From assembly GCF_037404875.1 (NCBI RefSeq), contig NZ_JBBELO010000033.1, forward strand, positions 456,351-520,350: 64,000 bases of DNA, given 5' to 3'. The stretch is from Orlajensenia sp037404875. Its GTDB lineage: Bacteria; Actinomycetota; Actinomycetes; Actinomycetales; Microbacteriaceae. Below, one piece after another: positions 41,418 through 49,343 of this stretch. A model generated the notes under the pieces. The model was not told the DNA's origin. It saw only the letters and a program-made list of their open reading frames with translations, and did not search any database. Numbering within the stretch: the stretch's first letter is position 1; every line of letters starts with the position of its first letter. The translations under genes and the position numbers were made by a program.

Positions 41418-43061
41418 TTACACGGATGCTCTCTCTGGCAACACCTCGACCTCTGCGGGCGGATGCGGTGACACGGCAGTGGCGGGACCCTCGAGGTCTG
41501 CGATCTCGGGTCGGGCGATGCGATCCTCGAAGAAGAGACGGGACAGCGCCGCACGCGCGCGGCGAGCCAGCGGAAGCCGCCCACGGGCATCCGGGCGCAA
41601 CACGACCGGCTGCCGATCGGTGACGGCGGTGAGCCGCGCCCGCTCGGCGTCGCCGATGGGGGGATGCACCTCGACGTATTCACCGCCCGGCAAGCGCACG
41701 ATGCGGCCGGTCTCGTAGCCGTGCAGCACGAGTTCGCGGTCTTTGCGCTGCAGTCCGAAGCAGATGCGACGCGTGAGCTCGAACGCGCCCACCGGGCCGA
41801 GCAGGATGGCCACCTGCAGAGCGGCGATCACGCCCTCGATGCTGAGCGAGAAGGTGACCGCCACCAGGTCGGCGCTGCCCGCGAGCCAGAGCACGCCGAA
41901 GAAGACGAGGCCGGCAACGCCGATGCCGGTGCGCGTGCGGGTGTCGCGCGGCCGGTCGAGCGTGTGATGGTCGCTGTGGTCATCGGCGATCCACTCCTCG
42001 ATGAACGGATACACGGCCACGATCGCCAGCGCGAGCGTGATCGCGGCCAGCGGCACGAGCACCGCCAGGGTGACGGTGCGATCGAGCCACTCGAATTCCC
42101 ACCCGGGAGGCACGAGTCGCAGGGCGCCGTCGAGAAAGCCGGTGTACCAGTCCGGCTGGCTGCCCGCTCCGGCATCCGACGGCGAGGATGGACCGTAGAG
42201 CCAGATGGGGCCGACGGTGACCGTGGCGGAGATGAGCACGAGCACGGCGCTCACGACGAATGCGAGGCCCACGTTGCGCCGTGCAGCGACGCGGAACGGA
42301 ATCTCGGCCGGCCGCGACGGGTCTCGACTGGGGTCGGGAAAGCGCGGTGCTCGCTGGCGGTACCACAGGCGCGCCCGCACGAACAGCAGCCCGAGCAGGG
42401 TGACCGACACTGCGAGGTGCACGGGATAGAGGGTCGCGAGCGCGCTGCCCGGGAACTCGCCACCGAAGAGCACCTGCACGGCTTGTGTGCCGATGAAAGG
42501 GATGCCGAGGGCGATGCCTTCCACGATGCGCAGGCCGGTGCCCGAGAGCAGGTCGTCGGGAAGCGCGTAGCCGCTCCAGCCGCCGATGAGCACGGCGACG
42601 AACACGAGGAAGAGCACGACCCACGCGCCGCGACGAGGGCGGCGGAACCCGCCGGTGAAGAACGTGGTGAGCATCTGCAGAACCACGGATGCCGGCAGCA
42701 GCAATGCCGACCAGTGGTGCGCCTGGCGCAGCAACAGCCCGCCGGGTATGTCGAAGCTCAGCCGCATCGTCGAGGCGAACGCCTCGGAGACCTCCGCCCT
42801 GCGCAGAGGGGCGTACGAGCCGGAATAGGGAACGGTCTGGCTCGATGGCGTGTAGAAGAACATGAGCACGATGCCCGTGACGAAGAGCACGACGACGCTC
42901 GCGGCGCTGATGACGCCGAAGATGCTCGTCCAGTGGTTCGGAACCGTACGCCGGCGCAGGTCGGCCAGCAGGCGCTGGGCTCGGCCACCCCATCGGGTGG
43001 CAGCCAGCTGTTCGGCCAGGCGATCGCTGGCCGATCGACGCGTACTCCTGGCGGACGGCAT
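41418..43061 (-). CDS. Orphan QcrB-like cytochrome b lacking the heme bH ligands
   Basis: A 547-residue membrane protein of the actinobacterial QcrB type. The quinol-oxidation motif PDWY is at 303-306 and GGLLLRQAHHWSALLL in helix B. The first histidines of helices B (H115) and D (H215) are present, the ligands of heme bL. The partners 14 residues later are Q129 and R229 instead of histidine, so heme bH should be missing. No qcrA or qcrC is adjacent. AGGAGG lies six bases before the ATG at 43061. The last 110 residues are a hydrophilic tail. A normal bc1 role is unlikely; see the findings. Confidence 0.85.
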   Translation of the reverse strand: MPSARSTRRSASDRLAEQLAATRWGGRAQRLLADLRRRTVPNHWTSIFGVISAASVVVLFVTGIVLMFFYTPSSQTVPYSGSYAPLRRAEVSEAFASTMRLSFDIPGGLLLRQAHHWSALLLPASVVLQMLTTFFTGGFRRPRRGAWVVLFLVFVAVLIGGWSGYALPDDLLSGTGLRIVEGIALGIPFIGTQAVQVLFGGEFPGSALATLYPVHLAVSVTLLGLLFVRARLWYRQRAPRFPDPSRDPSRPAEIPFRVAARRNVGLAFVVSAVLVLISATVTVGPIWLYGPSSPSDAGAGSQPDWYTGFLDGALRLVPPGWEFEWLDRTVTLAVLVPLAAITLALAIVAVYPFIEEWIADDHSDHHTLDRPRDTRTRTGIGVAGLVFFGVLWLAGSADLVAVTFSLSIEGVIAALQVAILLGPVGAFELTRRICFGLQRKDRELVLHGYETGRIVRLPGGEYVEVHPPIGDAERARLTAVTDRQPVVLRPDARGRLPLARRARAALSRLFFEDRIARPEIADLEGPATAVSPHPPAEVEVLPERASV

Positions 43062-43141
43062 GGGAACCTCCTCGGTGTCTCTACCCGTTAAGACACCGCA
43101 GAGGCTCGGATTGTGACATCCGTCGCGGGGTTACGCAGGGT

Positions 43142-43438
43142 TCAGTCATCGAGGGGCACGTAGTCGATCTCGAGGAAGTCGGCGACCTCGGGCACCCATC
43201 GATCGCGCACGAAGGCGACGTGGTCGGGATGCGTGTTGTACGCCTCGTACGCCGCCTGGTCGGCGAATTCCATCGAGAAGCCGAAGGTGAATGCGTTCTT
43301 GCCGCTCACCTGGCGCAACTGCTCGAACGCCTGCACGCCGGGGATGCGGGAGAGGGCGCGCGCGTCGTGAAGAAAGGAGCGCTCCTGCTCGGAATCGGAT
43401 GTGTGCTGCAGGCGGAAGGCGACGGTATGACGGATCAT
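43142..43438 (-). CDS. Dabb (stress-responsive alpha-beta barrel) protein
   Basis: A 98-residue protein of the dimeric alpha-beta barrel family: MIRHTVAFRLQHTSDSEQE, FTFGFSMEFADQAAYEAYNT and HPDHVAFVRDRWVPEV are the characteristic strands and helix. Members range from plant stress proteins to small enzymes; the role here is unknown. It lies 80 bp upstream of the cytochrome b gene on the same strand. Confidence 0.88.
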   Translation of the reverse strand: MIRHTVAFRLQHTSDSEQERSFLHDARALSRIPGVQAFEQLRQVSGKNAFTFGFSMEFADQAAYEAYNTHPDHVAFVRDRWVPEVADFLEIDYVPLDD

Positions 43439-43528
43439 CGCTTCACTGTAGGAGAGCCGGCCGCGCGGAGGTAGAGCCGTCGTCGGTTCAGGGACCGGGC
43501 GTCGACGGGCGTCGTTGGTTGCTGTTCG

Positions 43529-43650
43529 CTGAGCTTGTCGAAGCGTGGTGCGGCAGTCCTGCGGGTGCCGTCCCTTCGACAGGCTCAGGGACGGTGGCTC
43601 AGGGAACGGTGGCTCAGGGAACGCAGGCTCGGAGAACGCCTGCTCAGGGA
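43529..43650. repeat. Inverted repeat plus 15-bp tandem repeat
   Basis: CTGAGCTTGTCGAAG (43529-43543) and CTTCGACAGGCTCAG (43574-43588) form a 15-bp stem with one G-T wobble; the word CTTCGACAGGCTCAG is widespread between genes in many bacterial genomes. It overlaps five tandem 15-bp units (43576-43650) with consensus ACGGTGGCTCAGGGA. The rest of the 43439-43719 gap shows no gene. Confidence 0.75.
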
Positions 43651-43719
43651 ACGGCGGGCGCCGGCCGGTAGTCTTGGCCCGGCCCGTCGGCCATCCCTCT
43701 CCCGAACGAAGGACACCTC

Positions 43720-45312
43720 CTGAGCCTCATCCGCCTGAACGACGTCACCATGGAGTTCGACGGGCGCCCGGTCATCCGTGAGGCGTTCCTCAAGTTGCGG
43801 GCCGGCGATCGCGTCGGCCTCATCGGCAAGAACGGCACGGGCAAGACGACCTTCCTCGAGCTCATGCTGGGGCGCCTGCAGCCCACGACGGGCACGGTCG
43901 ACGTGACGCTCGGCACGACCGTCGGCTACTTCTCGCAGTTCTCCGAACTCGACGGCGAGCTCAGCACCTGGCAGACCCTCAGCGCCCACTTCGCGGCGGT
44001 GCACGAGACGCAGGCGCGGCTGGATGCCATCGGCGAACTGCTCGCGCATCCGCTCGACCACGACGCCATGACGGCGCTGCTCACCGAGCAGGGCGAGCTG
44101 TTCGAGCGCATGGACGCGATCGACGGCTGGTCGTACGAGAACGCCATCGACACCGTGCTCACGAGTCTCGGATTCGACGAGGAGCGCCGCCACCTGCCCG
44201 TCGACCGCCTCTCGGGCGGATGGCGCAACCGCGCGGCCCTCGCGCAGATCCTCATCCAGCATCCCGACGTGCTGCTGCTCGATGAGCCGACGAACTTCCT
44301 CGACCTCGACGGCGTGCGCTGGATCGAGAACTGGCTCGCCCGCTACACCGGGGCCGTTCTCGTGGTCTCGCACGACCGCCAGTTCCTCGACGGGGTCGTC
44401 ACCCGCATCGTCGAGATCGAGAACTACCGCCTGCAGGAGTACGACGGCGACTACTCCGCCTACGTGCACGCCAAGCAGTCGCGGTTGAAGATGCTCGAGC
44501 GCCAGTTCGCACACGAGGAGGAACTGCTCGCCTACGAGCAGGCGGCCAGCGCCGCCCGTCGTGAGGCCGCCCGCAACCCGGCCAACGCCATCGCGCGTCG
44601 GCTCGCCGACATCAAGAAGCGCCAGGCTCCGCGGCCCATCGACCAGATCATCACGGATGTCTACGGCGGCCTGCGCGTCAGCAACGACCTGCTCGAGGTG
44701 ATCGGCCTCACCAAAAGCTTCGGTGGCACCCCGTTGTTCGAGAAGCTCTCCTTCAGCCTGCACCGCGGCGACCGCGTGGCGGTGCTCGGTTCGAACGGAT
44801 CGGGAAAGTCCACACTGCTCGACGTGCTCACCGGAGAGACGGATGCCGACTCCGGCCAGGTGCGCTGGGCGAAGGGCGTGCGCTATGTCTCGTACAACCG
44901 GGTCTACGCCGAGCTCGACCTGACCGACAGCGTCGGGCACGCCGTCAACGCCTACCCCGATTCGCTCGCGTTCACGGCGACGAAGAAGAGCGTGAATCGC
45001 TTTCTCGCGATGCTGCAGTTCTCAGAGGCCGACCTGCAGCAGAAGATCGGCACGCTGTCGGGCGGCCAGCGCGCCCGCGTCGCGATAGCGCAGTGCCTGC
45101 TCTCGGGTGCCGCGGTCATCGTGCTCGACGAGCCGACTAACCACCTCGACATCACGAGCACCCAGGTCATGGAACGCGCCCTCACCCACTTCCCGGGTGC
45201 GGTTCTCGTCGTCAGTCACGACCGGTTCTTCGTCGACAAGCTCGCCGACCGCCTGCTCGTCTTCGACGGGACGCCGCACGTGACCGAGACGGCGGCAACG
45301 GGCGCGCTCTGA
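43720..45312 (+). CDS. ABC-F family ATPase
   Basis: A 530-residue soluble protein with two ABC domains and no membrane part. Domain 1: GKNGTGKTTF, LSGGWRNRAALA, LLLDEPTNFLDLD. A charged linker follows (KQSRLKMLERQFAHEEELLA). Domain 2: GSNGSGKSTLLD, LSGGQRARVAIA, VLDEPTNHLDI. ABC-F proteins act on ribosomes (translation factors or antibiotic-resistance proteins). The conserved first strand SLIRLNDVTMEFDG needs a CTG start at 43720, seven bases after GAAGGA; ATG at 43750 is the first conventional start but would delete that strand. Confidence 0.9.
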   Translation: MSLIRLNDVTMEFDGRPVIREAFLKLRAGDRVGLIGKNGTGKTTFLELMLGRLQPTTGTVDVTLGTTVGYFSQFSELDGELSTWQTLSAHFAAVHETQARLDAIGELLAHPLDHDAMTALLTEQGELFERMDAIDGWSYENAIDTVLTSLGFDEERRHLPVDRLSGGWRNRAALAQILIQHPDVLLLDEPTNFLDLDGVRWIENWLARYTGAVLVVSHDRQFLDGVVTRIVEIENYRLQEYDGDYSAYVHAKQSRLKMLERQFAHEEELLAYEQAASAARREAARNPANAIARRLADIKKRQAPRPIDQIITDVYGGLRVSNDLLEVIGLTKSFGGTPLFEKLSFSLHRGDRVAVLGSNGSGKSTLLDVLTGETDADSGQVRWAKGVRYVSYNRVYAELDLTDSVGHAVNAYPDSLAFTATKKSVNRFLAMLQFSEADLQQKIGTLSGGQRARVAIAQCLLSGAAVIVLDEPTNHLDITSTQVMERALTHFPGAVLVVSHDRFFVDKLADRLLVFDGTPHVTETAATGAL

Positions 45313-45318
45313 TCCCGT

Positions 45319-45376
45319 CGACCTGCCACTTTTCGTGGGTTGAGGGCCGTCTGAACCCGCAAAGAGTGGCAAGTCG
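45319..45376. repeat. Family B palindromic repeat, copy 1
   Basis: 58 bp: CGACCTGCCACTTTTCGTGG on the left, AACCCGCAAAGAGTGGCAAG on the right, forming an imperfect stem over the whole length. It starts 7 bp after the ABC-F stop. Copies of exactly 58 bp lie at 47578-47635 and 49274-49331, always just after a gene, so they may serve as terminators. Confidence 0.85.
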
Positions 45377-45457
45377 GCCCTGCTGAGGGGGACCGCATCC
45401 GTGCCCGAGTCGGACGTAGCATGGCAGTGTCACGGCCCATCGGCACGGGAGGCAGAG

Positions 45458-45952
45458 ATGGTGCAGGTTCGCATTCTCGGCGTCGCACTCGACCCTGCCC
45501 AGCAGCACATCGTGCTGCTGAAGCCGCTCGTCAGCGACACGGATGGGGCTCGGGTGCTGCCCATCTGGATCGGCGCCCAGGAATCCACGTCGATCCTGCT
45601 CGCCGTCGAGGGAGAGAAGGCCCCGCGGCCGCTCACCCACGACCTGATGACGACGCTGCTCGACACCTTGCATTCCCGCATCGAGCGCGTCGACGTGACC
45701 CGCATCGAAGACGGCACCTTCTACGCCGAGATCACCCTGGTCACTCCCACGGGCACGCTCGTGCTCGACGCGCGTCCCTCCGACTCCCTCGCGCTCGCCG
45801 TGCGGGTGGATGCGCCCATCTGGGTGGCGGATGAGGTGATCGACGAGGCCGGCATCCCGGCTGACATGGTCGACTTCGGCGACGAGGAGGAGAAGCTCGA
45901 CGAGTTCAAGCGCTTTCTCGACCAGGTGGACCCCGAGGACTTCCAGGGCTGA
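45458..45952 (+). CDS. DUF151 bifunctional nuclease family protein
   Basis: A 164-residue protein of the DUF151/bifunctional nuclease family: VLPIWIGAQESTSILLAVEG, THDLMTTLLDTLH and DARPSDSLALAVRVDAPIWV are the conserved blocks. Plant members have been reported as nucleases; in bacteria the activity is mostly unproven. The C-terminus is acidic. ATG at 45458 follows GGGAGG. The next gene begins four bases after its stop, so both are likely co-translated. Confidence 0.9.
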   Translation: MVQVRILGVALDPAQQHIVLLKPLVSDTDGARVLPIWIGAQESTSILLAVEGEKAPRPLTHDLMTTLLDTLHSRIERVDVTRIEDGTFYAEITLVTPTGTLVLDARPSDSLALAVRVDAPIWVADEVIDEAGIPADMVDFGDEEEKLDEFKRFLDQVDPEDFQG

Positions 45953-45956
45953 GCAG

Positions 45957-46862
45957 ATGGCAACCGAGGAGCGTGCGGGCGCCGACGGCCCCGGCTGGCG
46001 ACCCTGGCGTCAGCGGCGCCAGCCGCCGGCGTGGACGCAGGCGCTCGCCGACGGCGACGACGTGGGCTTCTTCGGACCGGGCAGTGCAGTCTGGACCGTG
46101 AACGGGGCGCTCCCGACGCTCGTCGCCGGCATCCGTGCCCTGCTTCTTCAGACGCTGCACCCCGGCGCCATGGCGGGCGTGCACGACTGGTCGACCTACA
46201 GTGCGGACCCGCTTCGCCGGCTCGACGGCACCGTGCGCTGGGTCGCCGTCACGACGTTCGGTGATCGTCGTAGCGCCACCGCGGCGTCGGCGTTCGTGTC
46301 CCACCTGCACGACCGGGTTCGTGGAACGTACACGGATGCGCGCGGTGACGAGCGCGCGTATGCGGCGAACGACGAGGTACTGCTCCGTTGGGTGCACGAC
46401 GCGTTCACAGAGGCGTTCCTCGGTGCGCACGCGTTGTGGGGAGGTGCCATCCCCGGCGGTCCGGATGCCTACGTGCGTGAGTGGGCGCAGGCCGGGCGAC
46501 TGATGGGAGTGCAGCATCCGCCCACGTCCGTCGAGGAGTTGCACGCCGAGATGACTGCGTTCCTCGCAGAGGCGAAGCCGGACGAGCGGGTCGCCGAGGC
46601 CGTGCGATTCCTGCGCCGGCCCGGACTTCGCGGGCTCACCGGGGCGCTGTACCCGATCCTGTTCGCCGGGGCGGTCGCGTCGCTCGCTCCGCAGTACCGC
46701 GAGCTGCTGCGCCTGCGTCGTCCGCGCTGGCCGGCCATCACGGTGACCCGCGTGCTGCTCGTGCTCGCCGCACGTGTGCTCGGTGCCGTCTCGCCGAGCG
46801 AGGAGAACGCCCGGCGACGCGTCGCCCGCCTCGAGGCCTCCCGAGCGGAGGTGCCGGAATAG
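45957..46862 (+). CDS. Oxygenase MpaB family protein (DUF2236)
   Basis: A 301-residue protein with the MpaB/latex-clearing-protein-like helical fold: GPGSAVWTVNGALPTLVAGI, LLQTLHPGAMAGVHDWS with the conserved His, WVAVTTFGD, and LLRWVHDAFTEAFLGAH with a second histidine region. Known relatives are heme or metal oxygenases; the Lcp group cleaves polyisoprene. The substrate here is unknown. The start is four bases after the DUF151 stop, and its own stop overlaps the likely start of the metallo-hydrolase gene. Confidence 0.87.
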   Translation: MATEERAGADGPGWRPWRQRRQPPAWTQALADGDDVGFFGPGSAVWTVNGALPTLVAGIRALLLQTLHPGAMAGVHDWSTYSADPLRRLDGTVRWVAVTTFGDRRSATAASAFVSHLHDRVRGTYTDARGDERAYAANDEVLLRWVHDAFTEAFLGAHALWGGAIPGGPDAYVREWAQAGRLMGVQHPPTSVEELHAEMTAFLAEAKPDERVAEAVRFLRRPGLRGLTGALYPILFAGAVASLAPQYRELLRLRRPRWPAITVTRVLLVLAARVLGAVSPSEENARRRVARLEASRAEVPE

Positions 46863-47563
46863 CGCGCGCAACGGTTCGCCTCGTCGCACCCGGCGTGCAC
46901 TTCGTCGAGACGGAGTTGGCGAACTGGACCGTTCTCGCCGGCAACGGCACGCTCACGCTCATCGACGCCGGGTACCCGCGCGACCTCCCCCGCGTACGGC
47001 GCATCCTGAACAGGATCGGCGGCGACCTCACGACGATCCTTCTCACGCATGGGCACAGCGACCATCTGGGGGCGGTGGGCGGCATCCTGGCTGAGGATGA
47101 CGGGGTCGAGGTTCTCGCGGCCGCCGAGGAGCTGCCGAACGTGCGCCGCGAGGTCACGCACCAGATCGGCATCCGTCAGCTGCTTCCACATCTGTGGCGC
47201 CCCTCGGTTCTCGGCTGGGCGGTGCGTGCGGTCCGGGCGGGCGGGCTCGCGGAGGTCGCTGTGTCCGAGCCGCGTGCCATCCGGCCCGATGAGCCCTCTC
47301 TGTTCAGCGGTCACCAGGTGATACCGATCTTCGCGCCCGGTCACACTCCGGGGCATCTGGCGTACTGGCTTCCCGCCGAGCGCATCCTCGTGACTGGGGA
47401 CGCCCTCGTCACCGGCCACCCGACGTCCTCCGAACGCGGGCCGCAGCTGCTGCCGGCAATGTTCGACCACGACAGGGATCTCGCCGCGGACTCCTTCGAC
47501 GACCTGATGCGTCGGGATGCGCGCATCATCCTTCCGGGGCACGGCCCGGCGCTCCTGCGCTGA
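46859..47563 (+). CDS. Metallo-beta-lactamase-fold hydrolase (unusual start)
   Basis: A 234-residue metal hydrolase if started at ATA 46859. Zinc motif HGHSDHLG is followed by the histidine in PGHTPGHLAYW, the aspartate in VTGDALVTG and the histidine in LPGHGP, a complete dinuclear site. No ATG, GTG or TTG occurs between the upstream stop and RLVAPGVHFVETEL; GGAGG (46847-46851) lies seven bases before ATA at 46859, which overlaps the preceding TAG stop. GTG at 46895 is the first conventional start and would remove 12 residues. The substrate is unknown. Confidence 0.82.
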   Translation: MARATVRLVAPGVHFVETELANWTVLAGNGTLTLIDAGYPRDLPRVRRILNRIGGDLTTILLTHGHSDHLGAVGGILAEDDGVEVLAAAEELPNVRREVTHQIGIRQLLPHLWRPSVLGWAVRAVRAGGLAEVAVSEPRAIRPDEPSLFSGHQVIPIFAPGHTPGHLAYWLPAERILVTGDALVTGHPTSSERGPQLLPAMFDHDRDLAADSFDDLMRRDARIILPGHGPALLR

Positions 47564-47577
47564 CTCCCCATTCCGGT

Positions 47578-47635
47578 CGACTTGCCACATTCTGCGGGTT
47601 CAGCGGCGCAGGAACCCGCAAAAAGTGGCAAGTCG
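47578..47635. repeat. Family B palindromic repeat, copy 2
   Basis: 58 bp from CGACTTGCCACATTCTGCGG to AACCCGCAAAAAGTGGCAAG plus TCG. It lies between the convergent ends of the metallo-hydrolase and TetR genes and could terminate both. Confidence 0.87.
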
Positions 47636-47644
47636 GCGAAGGTT

Positions 47645-48208
47645 TCAGGGGCGGGCGGTCAGCGTTCGGAACCGAGCCAGCACGTCGGCCGAGCACTGCG
47701 CGAAGTCGCCCGCGCCCTCGAGTGAGATCCAGCGTTCGAAGGCGAGCTTGAAGACGGTCACGGCGGCTTCGGCCGCCAGGGCCGCTTCGTCGGCGGAGAC
47801 TCCGCGCTGCTGGAGGGCGTCGCTGATCGCCGTCGAGAGCGCGGCCATCTTCAGCAGCTCGCGTTCGAGCAGGCCCGGGTTGCCTGCAATGGCGGCGGAA
47901 CGCTTTCGAGAGAATTCGCGGCTTGCGAACAGGGATCCGCCCTGAGCCAGCGCCGCACAGGCCGACTCGAAAGGGCTGCGCTCGGCGGGCGCGGCCAGGA
48001 TCGCCCCGACGACTTCGTGCACGAGCGCCTCGGAGCCGTCGAAGAGCACCTCCCGTTTGTCGGGAAAGTACCGGAAGAAGGTGCGCTCCGTCACGCCGGC
48101 CCGCTCGGAGATATGCGCAACCGTCGTGCCCTCGAACCCGCGTTCAGCGAACAGCTCGAGGGCGGCGAGGCGCAGTCGGCCGTGCGCGTCCGCCTCCCAC
48201 CGTCCCAT
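47645..48208 (-). CDS. TetR-family transcriptional regulator
   Basis: A 187-residue repressor. The N-terminal DNA-binding domain is typical: LELFAERGFEGTTVAHISER and AGVTERTFFRYFPDKREVLF (residues about 16-55). The C-terminal ligand domain is helical and unspecific. It is divergent from the SDR gene at 48354 and two similar palindromes lie in the shared promoter region, so it very likely represses that gene and itself. Confidence 0.92.
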   Translation of the reverse strand: MGRWEADAHGRLRLAALELFAERGFEGTTVAHISERAGVTERTFFRYFPDKREVLFDGSEALVHEVVGAILAAPAERSPFESACAALAQGGSLFASREFSRKRSAAIAGNPGLLERELLKMAALSTAISDALQQRGVSADEAALAAEAAVTVFKLAFERWISLEGAGDFAQCSADVLARFRTLTARP

Positions 48209-48222
48209 GCGCCTAGTCTACT

Positions 48223-48274
48223 GATGACAGATACTGACATGAGGTGTAACGTCAGTGATGACAGGTGCTGACAT
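48223..48274. promoter_or_regulatory. Two TetR-operator-like sites
   Basis: GATGACAGATACTGACAT (48223-48240) and GATGACAGGTGCTGACAT (48257-48274) differ at only two of 18 positions. Each is a near palindrome ATGACAG-N3-CTGACAT with one mismatched pair. Centres are 34 bp apart, in the divergent gap between the TetR and SDR genes. Confidence 0.75.
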
Positions 48275-48353
48275 CACCGACCAGGACCGGAAGGCGGTTG
48301 GCGATGCGGCAGGCAATGGCTACCGACGGCGTCGGAGTTGAGGAGTACCAGAC

Positions 48354-49262
48354 ATGCGCGTTTTCGTCACAGGAGCATCCGGATGGGTGGGATCGGCCGT
48401 CGTGCCCGAGCTGATTGCCGCAGGGCATGAGGTCGTGGGGCTGGCCCGGAACGCCGAGTCGGCGGATGCGGTCGTCGCAGCAGGCGCCCAGGTACATCAC
48501 GGAAGCCTCGACGACCTCGACAGTCTGCGAGCCGGAGCCGCCGACGCCGATGCGGTCGTGCACCTGGCCTTCAAGCACGACTTCTCCAATTTCGCCGAGT
48601 CGGGCCGCACGGAGCGCGTCGCCGTCGAGACGATGCTCGGGGAATTGGAAGGATCCGATCGCGCCTTCCTATTCGCGTCGGGTGTCGCTCTGCTGGCTCC
48701 GGGTCGTGTCGTGACGGAGGACGATCTCTCGCCCTTGACCGGGCCGGATGCACCGCGCGGCGGAGCGGAAGGGCTGGCCCTCGACTACGCCGAGCGCGGT
48801 GTTCGCACGGTGAGCCTTCGATTCGCGCCCACGGTTCATGGGGCAGGGGACAACGGCTTCCTCGCGACGCTCGTCGAGATCGCCCGTACGAAGAGGGTCT
48901 CGGCGTACGTCGGCGATGGAGTGAACCGCTGGCCGGCGGCACACCGTCTCGATGTCGCGGCGATGATCCGTCTCGCCCTCGAGAAGGCACCCGCCGGGTC
49001 CCGTGTGCACGGGGTCGCGGAACAGGGCATCACCGCCCGGGCGATCGCCGAGGCGATCGGGCGCGAGCTCGAGGTGCCCGTCGCATCCGTTTCGCCTGCG
49101 GATGTCGATGAGCACTTCGGATGGATCGGCCGGTTCTTCTCCGTCGACATGCCGGCGTCCAGCGCCATCACGCAGCAGCTGCTCGAGTGGACGCCGACGC
49201 ATCCGACGCTGCTCGAGGACCTCGAAGCCGGCGTCTACACGGGCCGGGTCCGCGCAGCCTGA
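48354..49262 (+). CDS. NAD-dependent epimerase/SDR-family protein
   Basis: A 302-residue extended SDR protein. VFVTGASGWVGSAVVPELIA is the dinucleotide motif (residues 3-22), followed by ADAVVHLAFKHDF. The Tyr-x-x-x-Lys catalytic pair is not clear (ALDYAERGVR), as in many atypical SDR members. The last third has a lid-like domain. Widespread actinobacterial homologues sit next to a TetR gene, as here. Substrate unknown. Confidence 0.85.
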   Translation: MRVFVTGASGWVGSAVVPELIAAGHEVVGLARNAESADAVVAAGAQVHHGSLDDLDSLRAGAADADAVVHLAFKHDFSNFAESGRTERVAVETMLGELEGSDRAFLFASGVALLAPGRVVTEDDLSPLTGPDAPRGGAEGLALDYAERGVRTVSLRFAPTVHGAGDNGFLATLVEIARTKRVSAYVGDGVNRWPAAHRLDVAAMIRLALEKAPAGSRVHGVAEQGITARAIAEAIGRELEVPVASVSPADVDEHFGWIGRFFSVDMPASSAITQQLLEWTPTHPTLLEDLEAGVYTGRVRAA

Positions 49263-49273
49263 GCCTCTCGCAC

Positions 49274-49331
49274 CGACTTTCCACTTCTTGCGGGTTCAGG
49301 CGCACGCGACCTTGCAAGAAGTGGCAAGTCG
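49274..49331. repeat. Family B palindromic repeat, copy 3
   Basis: 58 bp from CGACTTTCCACTTCTTGCGG to TTGCAAGAAGTGGCAAGTCG. Outer arms CCACTTCTTGC / GCAAGAAGTGG pair over 11 bp. It lies between the convergent ends of the SDR gene and the DUF4287 gene. Confidence 0.87.
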
Positions 49332-49343
49332 GCGCGGTTCAGT

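Noticed and set aside
43545..43781. Small frames across the 15-bp tandem repeat that would encode repeated peptides
   Set aside because: The frames owe their openness to a repeat length divisible by three, have no ribosome-binding site and overlap the ABC-F start.
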